The notes under the pieces: model-generated
What the model saw: only the letters and a program-made list of their open reading frames with translations
What the model was told of the DNA's origin: nothing
Databases searched by the model: none
Translations under genes and position numbers: made by a program
Shown here: one piece after another, positions 35,173-43,844 of the stretch
Position numbering within the stretch: the stretch's first letter is position 1
Layout of the letters: each line of letters starts with the position of its first letter
Assembly: GCF_003994335.1 (NCBI RefSeq)
Contig: NZ_PNQZ01000025.1
Coordinates: 170,188-234,187 of the forward strand
Direction of reading: 5' to 3'
DNA length: 64,000 nucleotides
Source: Asaia sp. W19
GTDB lineage: Bacteria; Pseudomonadota; Alphaproteobacteria; Acetobacterales; Acetobacteraceae

Positions 35173-35982
35173 ATGAGATCCTCCTTCGTTCCTTCATCAG
35201 ATGAGATTGCCGGTTTTCAGAATGACGGGGCGGTTGTGCTCCGTGGCGCATTCGCACCCTGGGTGGAAACGCTGAGAGAGGGTGTGGCGCGTCTCATGGC
35301 CGATCCGAGTCCGCTCGAGCGGTCCTATCATCCCGAGAATTCGGCGCCATTCTTTCAGGATCTGTGCAACTGGCAACGTATCCCCGAATTCCGGCGTTTC
35401 GTCGAGGATTCACCGCTGGGTGCGCTCGGCGCAGCGCTGATGGGCGCGCATCAGGTTCGGTTTTTTCATGACCATGTGCTCGTCAAGGAGCCAGGCACGT
35501 CGCTTGTGACACCCTGGCATCAGGACCGCCCCTATTATTGCGCGCGTGGTCCCCAGACGGTCAGCTTCTGGATACCGCTCGATCCTGTCCCGGCCGCTGC
35601 CGCGCTGGAATGCGTCGCAGGCTCCCATCGCTGGGGCGTGGACCATAAACCCATGCGTTTCGATGGGACCCCGCTTTATGCGGGCGATGAGAGCACCCCG
35701 ATGCCCGATATCGACGCCCATCGTGAGCGGTACCGCATCATCTGTGCCGATATGGCGCCCGGCGACGCCGTAGCGTTCGATTTCGGCACGGTTCATGGCG
35801 CCGGGGCCACGATCGGAGCCAGCTTCAGGCGGCGTGTCTTCTCGGCGCGTCTCGTAGGCGATCATGCCTGCTTTGCTGATCGTGGCGGGAAAGGCTCTCC
35901 TCCCTTCGCCCATCTTGCCCTTTGTGAGGGTGACCCGTTGACCGGCCCGGATTTTCCCATTCTCTTCCAGGATGCCGCCTGA
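35173..35982 (+). CDS. Phytanoyl-CoA dioxygenase-family Fe(II)/2-oxoglutarate oxygenase
   Basis: The 269-residue product has the PhyH facial triad H116-x-D118 (TPWHQDRPYY) and H208 (GTVHGAG), plus the 2-oxoglutarate-binding arginine cluster 219-221 (FRRRVFSARL). FHDHVLVKEPG upstream is typical of the family. PhyH relatives hydroxylate amino acids, betaines and other small molecules. The gene leads an operon with an amino-acid ABC importer only two bases downstream, and a HutC-type operator sits 43 bp upstream. A likely role is oxidation of the compound the ABC system imports. It is unrelated in subfamily to the IPNS-like dioxygenase at 30743. Confidence 0.87.
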   Translation: MRSSFVPSSDEIAGFQNDGAVVLRGAFAPWVETLREGVARLMADPSPLERSYHPENSAPFFQDLCNWQRIPEFRRFVEDSPLGALGAALMGAHQVRFFHDHVLVKEPGTSLVTPWHQDRPYYCARGPQTVSFWIPLDPVPAAAALECVAGSHRWGVDHKPMRFDGTPLYAGDESTPMPDIDAHRERYRIICADMAPGDAVAFDFGTVHGAGATIGASFRRRVFSARLVGDHACFADRGGKGSPPFAHLALCEGDPLTGPDFPILFQDAA

Positions 35983-35984
35983 GC

Positions 35985-36860
35985 ATGAAATGGCTCGGGA
36001 TGCTCTGCGCCGGCGCCATGCTGCTGACAGCGCCCGGCGCTTATGCGGGGTGCCTCGAGCGCGTACGCACGGCGGGAGTGCTGCGTGTCGGGAATGGCCT
36101 TCTGGGCGCACACCCCTCACTCTGGCAGGACGCAGAGGGGCGATATCACGGGATCGATGCCGATCTTCTGGCCGAGCTGACGCGTCGACTGGATATTCCG
36201 AAATCGGAGTTCATCATTACGGAATGGTCGACCATCGTGCCGGGGCTCAAGGCAGGACGCTGGGATATCGTGCTGTCGGATGTCAATATCTCCGAGGAGC
36301 GCCATCTGCGGGGGCATGTCCTGTTCTCGACGCCCTATTTCATGCTGTACGACTATGTGATCGTGCTTGAGAACTCGCCCATACGGCGTCTCGAAGATCT
36401 GCGTGGCAAGACGGTTGGCTCCGTCATGGGAACCAATGATTCGGCTACGGCGCACAGGCTGGTGGAGCAGGGTTACGCGCAGGACGTGGCCGATTTTGAA
36501 ACATTCGGCGATCCGTTCATCGCCCTCAAGAACGGCCAGGTCGCGGCGGTTATCGTCGATCAGGGTACGCTCCACGCCCAGAAGGAGCATTTTCGGAATC
36601 TGCGTACCGTCGGTGCGCCGCTTTTCTATACGCCCAAGACTCAATGGGCGCAGGTGCAGGCCAGGGCGCCCTATCGTCTGGGCAGTGAGGGGGTGGTGGT
36701 GCCTGAGTACTGCCCCGATCTTCTCGCAGCCATCGATACCGCCCTCGACGCCATGCGTAAGGATGGCACGATCAGGACCATCCTGAAGCGCTACGGCGTA
36801 TGGGAACCCCAACAGGATCATCTGATCGTCAGCCAGGCGGATTCGTCTCACAAGGAGTAG
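35985..36860 (+). CDS. Amino-acid ABC transporter substrate-binding protein
   Basis: The 291-residue periplasmic protein has a clear signal peptide (MKWLGMLCAGAMLLTAPGAYAG) and the family 3 solute-binding pattern: VLRVGNGLLG, GIDADLLAELTRRL, VPGLKAGRWDIVLSDVNIS, the SPYF-like STPYFMLY, LRGKTVGSVMGTND and GQVAAVIVDQG. It should deliver a polar amino acid or relative to the permease. Coupling to PhyH and a HutC-type operator suggests histidine or a histidine derivative. This is inferred from context; the ligand pocket cannot be read reliably from sequence. Confidence 0.88.
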   Translation: MKWLGMLCAGAMLLTAPGAYAGCLERVRTAGVLRVGNGLLGAHPSLWQDAEGRYHGIDADLLAELTRRLDIPKSEFIITEWSTIVPGLKAGRWDIVLSDVNISEERHLRGHVLFSTPYFMLYDYVIVLENSPIRRLEDLRGKTVGSVMGTNDSATAHRLVEQGYAQDVADFETFGDPFIALKNGQVAAVIVDQGTLHAQKEHFRNLRTVGAPLFYTPKTQWAQVQARAPYRLGSEGVVVPEYCPDLLAAIDTALDAMRKDGTIRTILKRYGVWEPQQDHLIVSQADSSHKE

Positions 36861-36867
36861 CGCGTCC

Positions 36868-37569
36868 ATGCTCGATTTTTTTCTGGAAGCGCGCGATCAC
36901 CTGCCCTTCCTGCTGCGCGGGGCAGGGGTGACGCTGGAATTATCCAGCATCGCCATGGTGATTGGCACAATCCTGGGATTCGGAGTGGCCATCGGTCGAC
37001 GTTCGGCGAGCCGCTGGATACGCTATCCGCTCAATGTATTTGTGGAGATCATGCGCGATACGCCGCTGATCGTGCAGCTTCTGCTCATTTATTTCGCCCT
37101 GCCCGAATGGGGACTGACGCTCAGCGCCTTTACTGCCGCGATTGTCGGTCTGTCGCTCAATCTGGCGGCCTATGTCTCCGAGGTTTTTCGCAGTGCGATC
37201 GAGGCGGTGCCTCTGGGGCAGAGAGAAGCGGCGCTCTCGCTTGGCATGTCCGGATTCATGCTGTACCGGCGGGTGATCGTTCCCCAGGCGGGGTTGGCCA
37301 GTGTCCCCATTCTGGGCGGATATTTCATCGCCCTGCTCAAGGATTGCGCCCTGGTCTCTTTCATCTCGGTCAATGAGCTTCTGCGCCATGCCACGATCGT
37401 GATCTCCGATACGTTCGACAGCATGAATATCTATCTGCTGGTGGCCATCATTTATTTCTGCATCAGCTTCGTCTGCTCGCGCCTGATCCACAGGCTGGAA
37501 AAGCACCTCACACCCGCAATGCGACCGATACCTGTTGCGCCGACCATGGAAAAGGAGGGCGTGCGATGA
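36868..37569 (+). CDS. Amino-acid ABC transporter permease
   Basis: The 233-residue inner-membrane protein of the HisM/HisQ type has a His/Glu/Gln/Arg permease N terminus (LLRGAGVTLELSSIAMVIGTILGFGVAIGR), IMRDTPLIVQLLLIYFALP, and the EAA loop EAVPLGQREAALSLGMSG that contacts the ATPase. About five membrane segments are visible. Only one permease gene is present, so it probably acts as a homodimer. The stop overlaps the ATPase start by four bases (ATGA). Confidence 0.88.
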   Translation: MLDFFLEARDHLPFLLRGAGVTLELSSIAMVIGTILGFGVAIGRRSASRWIRYPLNVFVEIMRDTPLIVQLLLIYFALPEWGLTLSAFTAAIVGLSLNLAAYVSEVFRSAIEAVPLGQREAALSLGMSGFMLYRRVIVPQAGLASVPILGGYFIALLKDCALVSFISVNELLRHATIVISDTFDSMNIYLLVAIIYFCISFVCSRLIHRLEKHLTPAMRPIPVAPTMEKEGVR

Positions 37570-38327
37570 GCCCGGTTCTGGTGGTTCGGCAGGTAGCCAA
37601 ACGCTATGGGGAGCATGAAGTGCTCAGGAGCATCGATCTCTCGGTAGAAAAGGGGGAGGTCGCCTGCCTGATCGGCCCGAGCGGTGCAGGGAAATCGACC
37701 CTGCTGCGTTGTCTTAATTTCCTCGAGAAGCCGAGCCAGGGCGAAATCACCTTTCTGGGCGAACGGCTCTGCGCGGAAGACGGCAATCTGTTCCGGATAG
37801 CGCCGCCGCGTACCTTGCAGGCCGCCCGCGCGAGAATGCCCATGGTCTTCCAGCACTTCAATCTGTTCACGCATCGGACGGCCATCGAGAACGTCATGGA
37901 AGGTCCGGTAATCGTGCTGCGCCGCCATCGCGATGAGGCGCGGGAGATCGCCCGGACCCATCTGGCACGCGTGGGGATGTCGGGTTTCGCCGATCATTAT
38001 CCGGATCAGTTATCGGGGGGGCAGAAACAGCGCGTCGCCATCGCGCGCGCTCTGGCCATGTCTCCCGCGCTGATGCTCCTCGACGAGCCCACGAGTGCCC
38101 TTGATCCATCACTCGTGCGAGAAGTGGAAACCGTGATTCGCGATCTTTCTGCCGAGGGTATGACCATGGTTGTGGTCAGTCATGACATGCGTCTCGTGCG
38201 TAGTATCGCCACGACGGTGCACCATTGCGCAGGAGGACATATCACGGCGAGCGGTGCGCCTGACCGCCTTCTTGGGGGAGAGAACCCTTCCTTCAATATT
38301 CCGGTTCCTGCTGCTGCGGCAGGCTGA
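37566..38327 (+). CDS. Amino-acid ABC transporter ATP-binding protein
   Basis: The 253-residue ATPase is of the HisP/GlnQ type. Walker A is GPSGAGKST, the Q-loop is in VFQHFNLFTH, the ABC signature is LSGGQKQRVAIARALA and Walker B LMLLDEPTSALD, with the switch histidine in VVVSHDM. It energises the importer formed with the two preceding genes. It is the last gene of the PhyH-ABC operon, which is followed by a 281-bp gap containing two more HutC-type sites. Confidence 0.92.
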   Translation: MSPVLVVRQVAKRYGEHEVLRSIDLSVEKGEVACLIGPSGAGKSTLLRCLNFLEKPSQGEITFLGERLCAEDGNLFRIAPPRTLQAARARMPMVFQHFNLFTHRTAIENVMEGPVIVLRRHRDEAREIARTHLARVGMSGFADHYPDQLSGGQKQRVAIARALAMSPALMLLDEPTSALDPSLVREVETVIRDLSAEGMTMVVVSHDMRLVRSIATTVHHCAGGHITASGAPDRLLGGENPSFNIPVPAAAAG

Positions 38328-38356
38328 AGGGGCATTTTTCCCAACCCATCGTTACT

Positions 38357-38366
38357 TGTCTAGACA
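38357..38366. promoter_or_regulatory. HutC-type operator upstream of the TonB receptor, distal
   Basis: TGTCTAGACA is identical to the site at 35120 and matches GTMTAKAC perfectly. It is the upstream one of two sites in the 281-bp gap before the TonB receptor gene at 38609. Confidence 0.75.
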
Positions 38367-38489
38367 GGCAGAAAACAGCGATCTCCTCACCAGATTTTTG
38401 CTCCGAGCGTCCTTCAGGTGGGAATTTTGTTCGCGATTCGCAAAGCGACATAGCGATTCGGAATCGTTACGAATAATATTGACCATACT

Positions 38490-38499
38490 CGTCTATACA
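38490..38499. promoter_or_regulatory. HutC-type operator upstream of the TonB receptor, proximal
   Basis: CGTCTATACA contains GTCTATAC, an exact match to the 8-base HutC-subfamily core; only the outer T is changed to C. It lies 109 bp before the receptor ATG and 133 bp after the first site, a spacing that could allow looping or two promoters. Confidence 0.65.
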
Positions 38500-38608
38500 T
38501 CTTAATCTTCAGATAACGAGCCGCCAGCATGGCAGTCTCTCCCTGAAACAGCGTCGGCCTCACGCCATCGGGTCGTGAGCCGTTTGCCCCAAGCGACGGT
38601 ATTCTCTC

Positions 38609-41053
38609 ATGCGTATCATTTCGTTTTCGAAACTGTGCCTGATATCGACGATGCTTGTTTCCGCAGTTTCATTGCCTGCTCATGCGACAACAGCTACCCA
38701 GCCCGGAAAGACAAAAGCGGCCCATGGCAAACGCGGTGCCGCGACTGAACGGAGCGGTATTCCCGCCGCAACACCGAAGTCTGTCGGAAAATCCGCCGTC
38801 TATCTGAGTTCGACCTCTGAGACGTTTGACGTGAAGGCCGCCCATATCACGCGCGGCGCTCTGGTGACCGTCAGCCAGAAGCTCCTCTCCCAGGCGCCTG
38901 CAGGGACCAACCCGTTAAAGGTCCTGTCTCAGTTGCCTGGGATCATGTTCCAGTCTGCTGAACCCCAGGGCGTTGATATCTGGTCACAGCAGCTTTTCAT
39001 GCACGGATTTCAGCAGCAGCAAATTGGCTTCACTCTGGATGGCATGCCTTTGGGGGAGCAGACGCTGCGCATGTATAACGGGCTGAACTCGCTCCTCGCC
39101 ATTTCAGCCGAAAACGTCGCGCGTATCGATATATCGCAATCAGCAGGGGCAGAGGAAATCGCTTCGACGAGCAATCTGGGCGGATCTTTTGCCTATGTCT
39201 CGCGCGATCCGGCGCATAAGCTGGGGGGAACCATCAATCAGGGCTTTGGCAGCTATGCCAATTTCCATACTTTCCTGCGTCTTGATAGCGGAGATCTCAA
39301 CAAGACGGGGACGCGGTTTTTTACGTCCTATAGCCGTCAGGATGGTCAGATCTGGAAGGGGACGGGAGACCAGTTCGTGCAGCAGGTCAATGCCAAGCTG
39401 CTTCAGCCAATTGGTCATGAAAGTTACTTTTCGGCCTATTTTGACTGGGCAGATGAGCATCAGTTTTCGACACCCGACACCTCGCCCGAGATCATCCAGA
39501 AGGTCGGGTATGGCGTGACCAACTACTATAACGGCAAGCAAAGCGGGCTTCAGGCGGCAATCAATGCGGCCAATGGGATCTTTCCGGCATCCTTTGCCGG
39601 CCTCGCTGATCCGGAGGACTCCGCATATTATGATGCGACGCTCAACAGCGCCGATTATCTGGCCGGCATGCGTGCCCATTTGCAGATGACCGATCACCTG
39701 GTCTGGGACAGCACGGCCTATGGCCACGGTGCCATCAACCAGTCGACCTGGACCACGCCCTATTATCCCTCTCCCAATGGGTCGCCGCTGTCCGAACTGC
39801 GCAAGGCGCCGGGAGTCAAGCGCGTGGGTTTCCTCTCGCGCGTGCAATACCAGACCCACGAGAATACGCTCGGGGGCGGCGTCTGGTACGAAAACAACAG
39901 CTATCAGACCCCGCAATATGTCTTTGAAATGCCCAACATCGTGGACGGCAAGCTGACGTCGCCACTGCCCAACCCACTTGAGTACTGGAAGCACCCTTTC
40001 GCCCAGATCTTTAATCAGGACTACAGCACGAACACGTTTACGGCTTTCGTGCAGGATACGTATCGGCCGATCGAGCATGTGGCGCTTCATTTCGGCTTCA
40101 AATCCGTGCTCCACACCACTCGTGTCGGGAATGGTTATGCGAATCCTGACTATTATTCCCCCACAACCGTGCTCGCGAGCGGCGTCGGCCTGACCACAGC
40201 CAAGGCCTTTCTCCCGCATATCAGCGGAGACTGGCACTTCCTGAGCCATCACGAGCTGTTTTTCGACATCTCGGAGAATGTCCATACCTATGCGCAATGC
40301 GGCTACAAGCTTTGTGCGTCCCCCTTTGCCGTTACCCAGACCGCGTTCGATCAGGAGCGCAAGTCGATCCGTCCCGAAACGGCCTGGACCTATGCTGCAG
40401 GGTATCGTTATTCGAGTGAGAAAGTCGGTCTGTCGATCTATGGCTACCGTACGAATTTCAATAACCGGTTGCAGCAGGTCGCCTCGGGTTCATCGGTCAA
40501 TCCAATTTCCGCAGTTTCGAATGTGGGCGGCGTGACCATGAATGGTGTCGATACGGCTTTGACCGTCATGCCGATCCATAATCTCGTTTTCACCAATAGC
40601 TTCAGCTATGACCACGCGACCTATGATCAGAACCTGACGGCGGCCGGAACGACCTATGATCTCAAAGGTGTACAGGTCGTCAATTATCCACGCTACATGT
40701 ATAAAACGCGCCTCTCCTATGACTGGCAGGGTCTGACGGCCTATGTGGACGCCAGCTTCAACAGCAAACGCAACTATTCCTATACAGGCGATGTGAAGGT
40801 GCCGTCCTATTGGCTCTCCAATCTCGGCATCCAGTATAATCTGATGCGTATTCCTTCCATCAAGCGCAGCCTGCAGCCGGTCAAGGATTTGACCCTCTCG
40901 CTCAGCATCACCAATCTGCAGAACACCCATTACATTGCGACGATGGGAGAGAACGGCAATCCGCTCAGCATTGCCAGCGGGGCCATGGCCTATCAGTCCT
41001 TCCTGATCGGCGCGCCCCGCATGGCATTTGGTTCCATCAGCGCGAATTTCTGA
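38609..41053 (+). CDS. TonB-dependent receptor in the hut regulon
   Basis: The 814-residue outer-membrane receptor has a signal peptide (MRIISFSKLCLISTMLVSAVSLPAHA), a plug domain (NPLKVLSQLPGIMFQSAEPQGVDIWSQQLFMHGFQQQQIGFTLDGMPLG is the family-like stretch, at about 95-145), many aromatic barrel strands, and a C-terminal phenylalanine (AFGSISANF). Two HutC-type sites precede it and no Fur-like box is seen. This suggests active outer-membrane uptake of a histidine-related compound or its metal complex. An ordinary siderophore receptor remains possible, because receptor sequence alone does not give the ligand. Confidence 0.88.
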   Translation: MRIISFSKLCLISTMLVSAVSLPAHATTATQPGKTKAAHGKRGAATERSGIPAATPKSVGKSAVYLSSTSETFDVKAAHITRGALVTVSQKLLSQAPAGTNPLKVLSQLPGIMFQSAEPQGVDIWSQQLFMHGFQQQQIGFTLDGMPLGEQTLRMYNGLNSLLAISAENVARIDISQSAGAEEIASTSNLGGSFAYVSRDPAHKLGGTINQGFGSYANFHTFLRLDSGDLNKTGTRFFTSYSRQDGQIWKGTGDQFVQQVNAKLLQPIGHESYFSAYFDWADEHQFSTPDTSPEIIQKVGYGVTNYYNGKQSGLQAAINAANGIFPASFAGLADPEDSAYYDATLNSADYLAGMRAHLQMTDHLVWDSTAYGHGAINQSTWTTPYYPSPNGSPLSELRKAPGVKRVGFLSRVQYQTHENTLGGGVWYENNSYQTPQYVFEMPNIVDGKLTSPLPNPLEYWKHPFAQIFNQDYSTNTFTAFVQDTYRPIEHVALHFGFKSVLHTTRVGNGYANPDYYSPTTVLASGVGLTTAKAFLPHISGDWHFLSHHELFFDISENVHTYAQCGYKLCASPFAVTQTAFDQERKSIRPETAWTYAAGYRYSSEKVGLSIYGYRTNFNNRLQQVASGSSVNPISAVSNVGGVTMNGVDTALTVMPIHNLVFTNSFSYDHATYDQNLTAAGTTYDLKGVQVVNYPRYMYKTRLSYDWQGLTAYVDASFNSKRNYSYTGDVKVPSYWLSNLGIQYNLMRIPSIKRSLQPVKDLTLSLSITNLQNTHYIATMGENGNPLSIASGAMAYQSFLIGAPRMAFGSISANF

Positions 41054-41206
41054 GCGGTTTCCGCTTCCTTGGACGGGCAAGCGCGCCGGGTGGGCAGGGC
41101 CGCCGCGAACCCGGCAAGCTGTTGTGATCGCGATCCGGCTGCGTGAACGCGCTAGCGCATTGTAAAACCAGATGAAATGGCTCAAACTGCTCCCAGTCGC
41201 ATGGGC

Positions 41207-41214
41207 GGGGGGGG
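41207..41214. repeat. G8 homopolymer at the 5' end of the nickel permease gene
   Basis: Eight consecutive G lie between possible ATG codons (41172 and 41201) and the open permease frame. In the given sequence neither ATG is in frame with the permease. Removing one G would join the ATG at 41172, and adding one G would join the ATG at 41201. This could be a slippage-prone switch or a sequence error. Confidence 0.5.
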
Positions 41215-41283
41215 CGAGTTCTGGATATCAAGCGTGTCGATCTGCGCAGGCGAGCCTTCTTCCTTCTTGGGGGGCTTGGGCTT

Positions 41284-42246
41284 TTGAATGCCCTGGTCTG
41301 GCTTGGGGCATTTTCCCTTTTCTCGGGGCATCCGCTCCTTATGGGCGCTGCGGCGCTGGCCTATGGTCTGGGGCTGCGTCACGCGCTGGATGCCGATCAT
41401 ATTGCGGTCATTGATAACGTGACGCGGGCCTCGCTCCGCGAGCAGCGCAGTGCTCAGGCGGCGGGACTGTTCTTTTCCCTTGGCCACTCCACGATAGTCT
41501 GCCTCGCCACGCTTGGCGTTGTGCTGGCCGGGCAGCATTACCGGGCCAGCCTGGCGGATATTGCGGCGCGAGGAGGTCTCATCGGCGGCTGGGTTTCGAT
41601 CCTGTTTCTCGTCCTGATCGCCGCGATCAACGGGCTGACCTTGCGGGATTTGTGGGGGCAGCGTGGCCAGATCGTGTCGGGTTCGGAAGGCACCCTTCCG
41701 TCTCGTGGCATTGCCCGTCTGGTCGCTCCTGTGCTCGCCCGCGTCTCGGTCAGTTGGCATCTTTATCCGATCGGCTTCCTGTTTGGGCTCGGTTTCGATA
41801 CCGCATCGGAAATCAGCCTTCTGGGTATCTCGGTTGCCCAGGGGGAGCGTGGTTTGCCGCCCTGGGAAATCATGATGCTGCCCCTGCTCTTCGTGAGCGC
41901 GATGGCATTGCTCGATACGGTCGATAGTGTGCTCATGCAGGGGCTCTACTCCCGCGCGAGACAAAGGGCGCGGCTCAATCTGGGCCTTACACTTGTTTCC
42001 GTTTTGCTTGCCCTGTCGATCGCGGGCGTCGAACTGGTTTCGATGCTGTCCGACCATCTGAGCCTGTCTGGCCCTGCCAGCGTTGCGGCGGAATTCGTTT
42101 TCAGCCATTTCGAGATGATCGGCGCCCTGGTTTTCGCCTTGTCGGTTTTCTGCTGGCTATGGCTCCGTTTGACGCGTGTTCAGGCTCCCCTGACCGATGC
42201 GGCTTTGTCCGATCCGCTCTTCTGCATTACGGGAAAAGATCGATGA
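41284..42246 (+). CDS. NiCoT-family nickel/cobalt permease
   Basis: The 320-residue membrane protein (from the TTG at 41284) carries the NiCoT signature H33-x4-D38-H39 (LRHALDADHIAVIDNVTR), plus GLFFSLGHSTIV and LGFDTASEI, the other family metal motifs. It imports Ni2+ for the urease encoded next to it. The frame is open back to 41176, and residues encoded from about 41221 (DIKRVDLRRRAFFLLGGLGLLNAL) look like the normal first membrane helix. The true start is therefore probably upstream: CTG 41221, or an ATG joined across the G8 tract. It ends 25 bases before the preferred ureD start. Confidence 0.88.
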   Translation: MNALVWLGAFSLFSGHPLLMGAAALAYGLGLRHALDADHIAVIDNVTRASLREQRSAQAAGLFFSLGHSTIVCLATLGVVLAGQHYRASLADIAARGGLIGGWVSILFLVLIAAINGLTLRDLWGQRGQIVSGSEGTLPSRGIARLVAPVLARVSVSWHLYPIGFLFGLGFDTASEISLLGISVAQGERGLPPWEIMMLPLLFVSAMALLDTVDSVLMQGLYSRARQRARLNLGLTLVSVLLALSIAGVELVSMLSDHLSLSGPASVAAEFVFSHFEMIGALVFALSVFCWLWLRLTRVQAPLTDAALSDPLFCITGKDR

Positions 42247-42271
42247 GATCTCGGAATCGCCGGAGCTCGGC

Positions 42272-43156
42272 ATGCTCACTGCGGCTCGCGTCATGACGGC
42301 GCCTTCCGCAACCCGGCCGCTCACGGCGGTGACCGAGCCGGGGTTGCAACGTGCAAGAGGCTGGTTCGGGCTCGACGTCAAGCAGCGTGACGGGCGCACA
42401 GTCATGGCAGATCTGGTGCAGGGGGGCTGTTGTCGCCTGCTTTTCCCCCGCGTGGAAACGCCCATGCTTGAGGCCGTCACGGTGAATATCTCGGGCGGTA
42501 TGGCAGGAGGGGATCGTATCGAGGGGCGTATCGGCTGTAGGGCGGGAACGCAGTTACTCGTTACCTCACAGGCCGCCGAGCGTGTCTATAGGGCGCGGGC
42601 AGCGGACCCGCCCTCGGAGATCGATCTGACCTGTCGCCTTGAGGCAGGAGCCTGCCTCGACTGGCTGCCTCATGGCACATTGTTTTTCGATGGAAGCGTC
42701 ATGCGCCGGGTCATGCGGGTCGATATGGCGGCGACAGCCCAATTTCTTTATCTTGAGAGCCGGATTTTCGGGCGGACCGGATCAGGCGAGATCGTCGAAA
42801 CTCTTGCGCTGCGCGATCGGCTGACAATTCGCCGTGAGGGCAGGCTCATCCTGGAAGATCTCCTGCGGCTTGAGAGCAAGACCGTGTCTGGCCTTCTCGC
42901 CTCCAAGGCCGCTGGCGACGGCGCGCCCGCCAATGCTACGCTGATTCTGGTTTCTCCCCGGGCAGAAGCGTTGCTCACCCCGGTGCGAGAGGCATTGGAA
43001 GCCGGGTATACTGGCAGTTTCGCCGCCTCGGCCTGGAATGGCATGCTGGTGGTGCGCGGGATTGCATCGGGCGGTTGGGCGCTGGAAAAGACGATCAGGC
43101 ATATCCTGCCGATCCTGCGTGATGGTCGCTCCATGCCCGCCACGTGGAGATCGTGA
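42272..43156 (+). CDS. ureD: Urease accessory protein UreD
   Basis: The 294-residue product shows the UreD pattern: GLDVKQRDGRTVMADLVQGG, PMLEAVTVNISGGMAGGDRI, LLVTSQAAERVYRA, and DWLPHGTLFFDGS with the conserved LPxxTIxF-like element. It is the scaffold that binds apo-urease and recruits UreF and UreG for nickel insertion. The ATG at 42272 has GGAG six bases upstream and is preferred; an ATG at 42197 would overlap the nickel permease. It is the first gene of the urease operon proper and precedes ureA by 57 bp. Confidence 0.92.
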   Translation: MLTAARVMTAPSATRPLTAVTEPGLQRARGWFGLDVKQRDGRTVMADLVQGGCCRLLFPRVETPMLEAVTVNISGGMAGGDRIEGRIGCRAGTQLLVTSQAAERVYRARAADPPSEIDLTCRLEAGACLDWLPHGTLFFDGSVMRRVMRVDMAATAQFLYLESRIFGRTGSGEIVETLALRDRLTIRREGRLILEDLLRLESKTVSGLLASKAAGDGAPANATLILVSPRAEALLTPVREALEAGYTGSFAASAWNGMLVVRGIASGGWALEKTIRHILPILRDGRSMPATWRS

Positions 43157-43213
43157 GCTGATGGCTGTATTCGACGATCATGACCGCATATCTGAGATGG
43201 AGTTGAGCAGGAC

Positions 43214-43516
43214 ATGAAACTGACCCCTCGGGAAAAGGACAAGCTGCTGGTGGCCATGGCCGCGCAGGTGGCCAGACGGCGGCTCGAGCGGGGTGTTGTG
43301 CTCAATTATCCCGAGGCCGTAGCCCTGATCACCGACCACGTGGTCGAGGGCGCGCGCGATGGCCGAAGCGTGGCGGAACTCATGGCCAGTGGCGGCCGGG
43401 TTCTCACGCGCGATCAGGTCATGCAGGGCGTGGCCGAGATGATTCACGACGTGCAGGTCGAGGCAACCTTTCCCGATGGTACAAAGTTGGTGACTGTCCA
43501 TGACCCGATACGCTGA
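43214..43516 (+). CDS. ureA: Urease gamma subunit
   Basis: The 100-residue subunit begins [27 protein letters not shown] and contains [21 protein letters not shown] and [33 protein letters not shown], all standard for UreA. Length is exactly that of the Klebsiella-type protein. It assembles with UreB and UreC into the (UreABC)3 enzyme. The stop overlaps the ureB start by 17 bases. Confidence 0.97.
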   Translation: MKLTPREKDKLLVAMAAQVARRRLERGVVLNYPEAVALITDHVVEGARDGRSVAELMASGGRVLTRDQVMQGVAEMIHDVQVEATFPDGTKLVTVHDPIR

Positions 43517-43844
43517 AACTTTGCCCCCCGGCGCCGTCCCCGGCGAATTGCTGCCGACGGAAGGGGATATCGCGCTTAATGAGGGCCAGCCACGCCTGCT
43601 CGTTCTGGTGACCAATACGGGAGATCGTCCGGTGCAGGTGGGAAGTCATTATCATTTTGCCGAGGTCAATCCAGCGCTTGTGTTCGACCGGGACAGGGCG
43701 CGTGGCTGGCGTCTTGATGTTCCGTCCGGTGGGGCAATACGCTTCGAGCCGGGGCAGGATCGGGAGGTCACACTGGTCCCGCTGCGCGGCCTGCGCCGCG
43801 TGATCGGGTTTCGGGGGGATGTCATGGGGAGTGTTGATCCATGA
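43500..43844 (+). CDS. ureB: Urease beta subunit
   Basis: The 114-residue subunit has [40 protein letters not shown] and the basic/proline C-terminal part [15 protein letters not shown]. It is the small structural subunit of urease. The start lies inside the 3' end of ureA and the stop overlaps ureC (ATGA), so ureABC are translationally coupled. Length is slightly above the usual ~101-106 residues, with the extra at the N and C ends. Confidence 0.95.
   Translation: MTRYAETLPPGAVPGELLPTEGDIALNEGQPRLLVLVTNTGDRPVQVGSHYHFAEVNPALVFDRDRARGWRLDVPSGGAIRFEPGQDREVTLVPLRGLRRVIGFRGDVMGSVDP

Noticed and set aside
39140..40297. Minus-strand frame within the TonB receptor
   Set aside because: The receptor has signal peptide, plug and barrel features across this region; the antisense frame does not.
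41172..41414. Independent 80-residue protein starting at the ATG at 41172
   Set aside because: Its sequence past the G8 tract is an out-of-frame reading of the nickel permease; more likely a displaced start than a separate gene.
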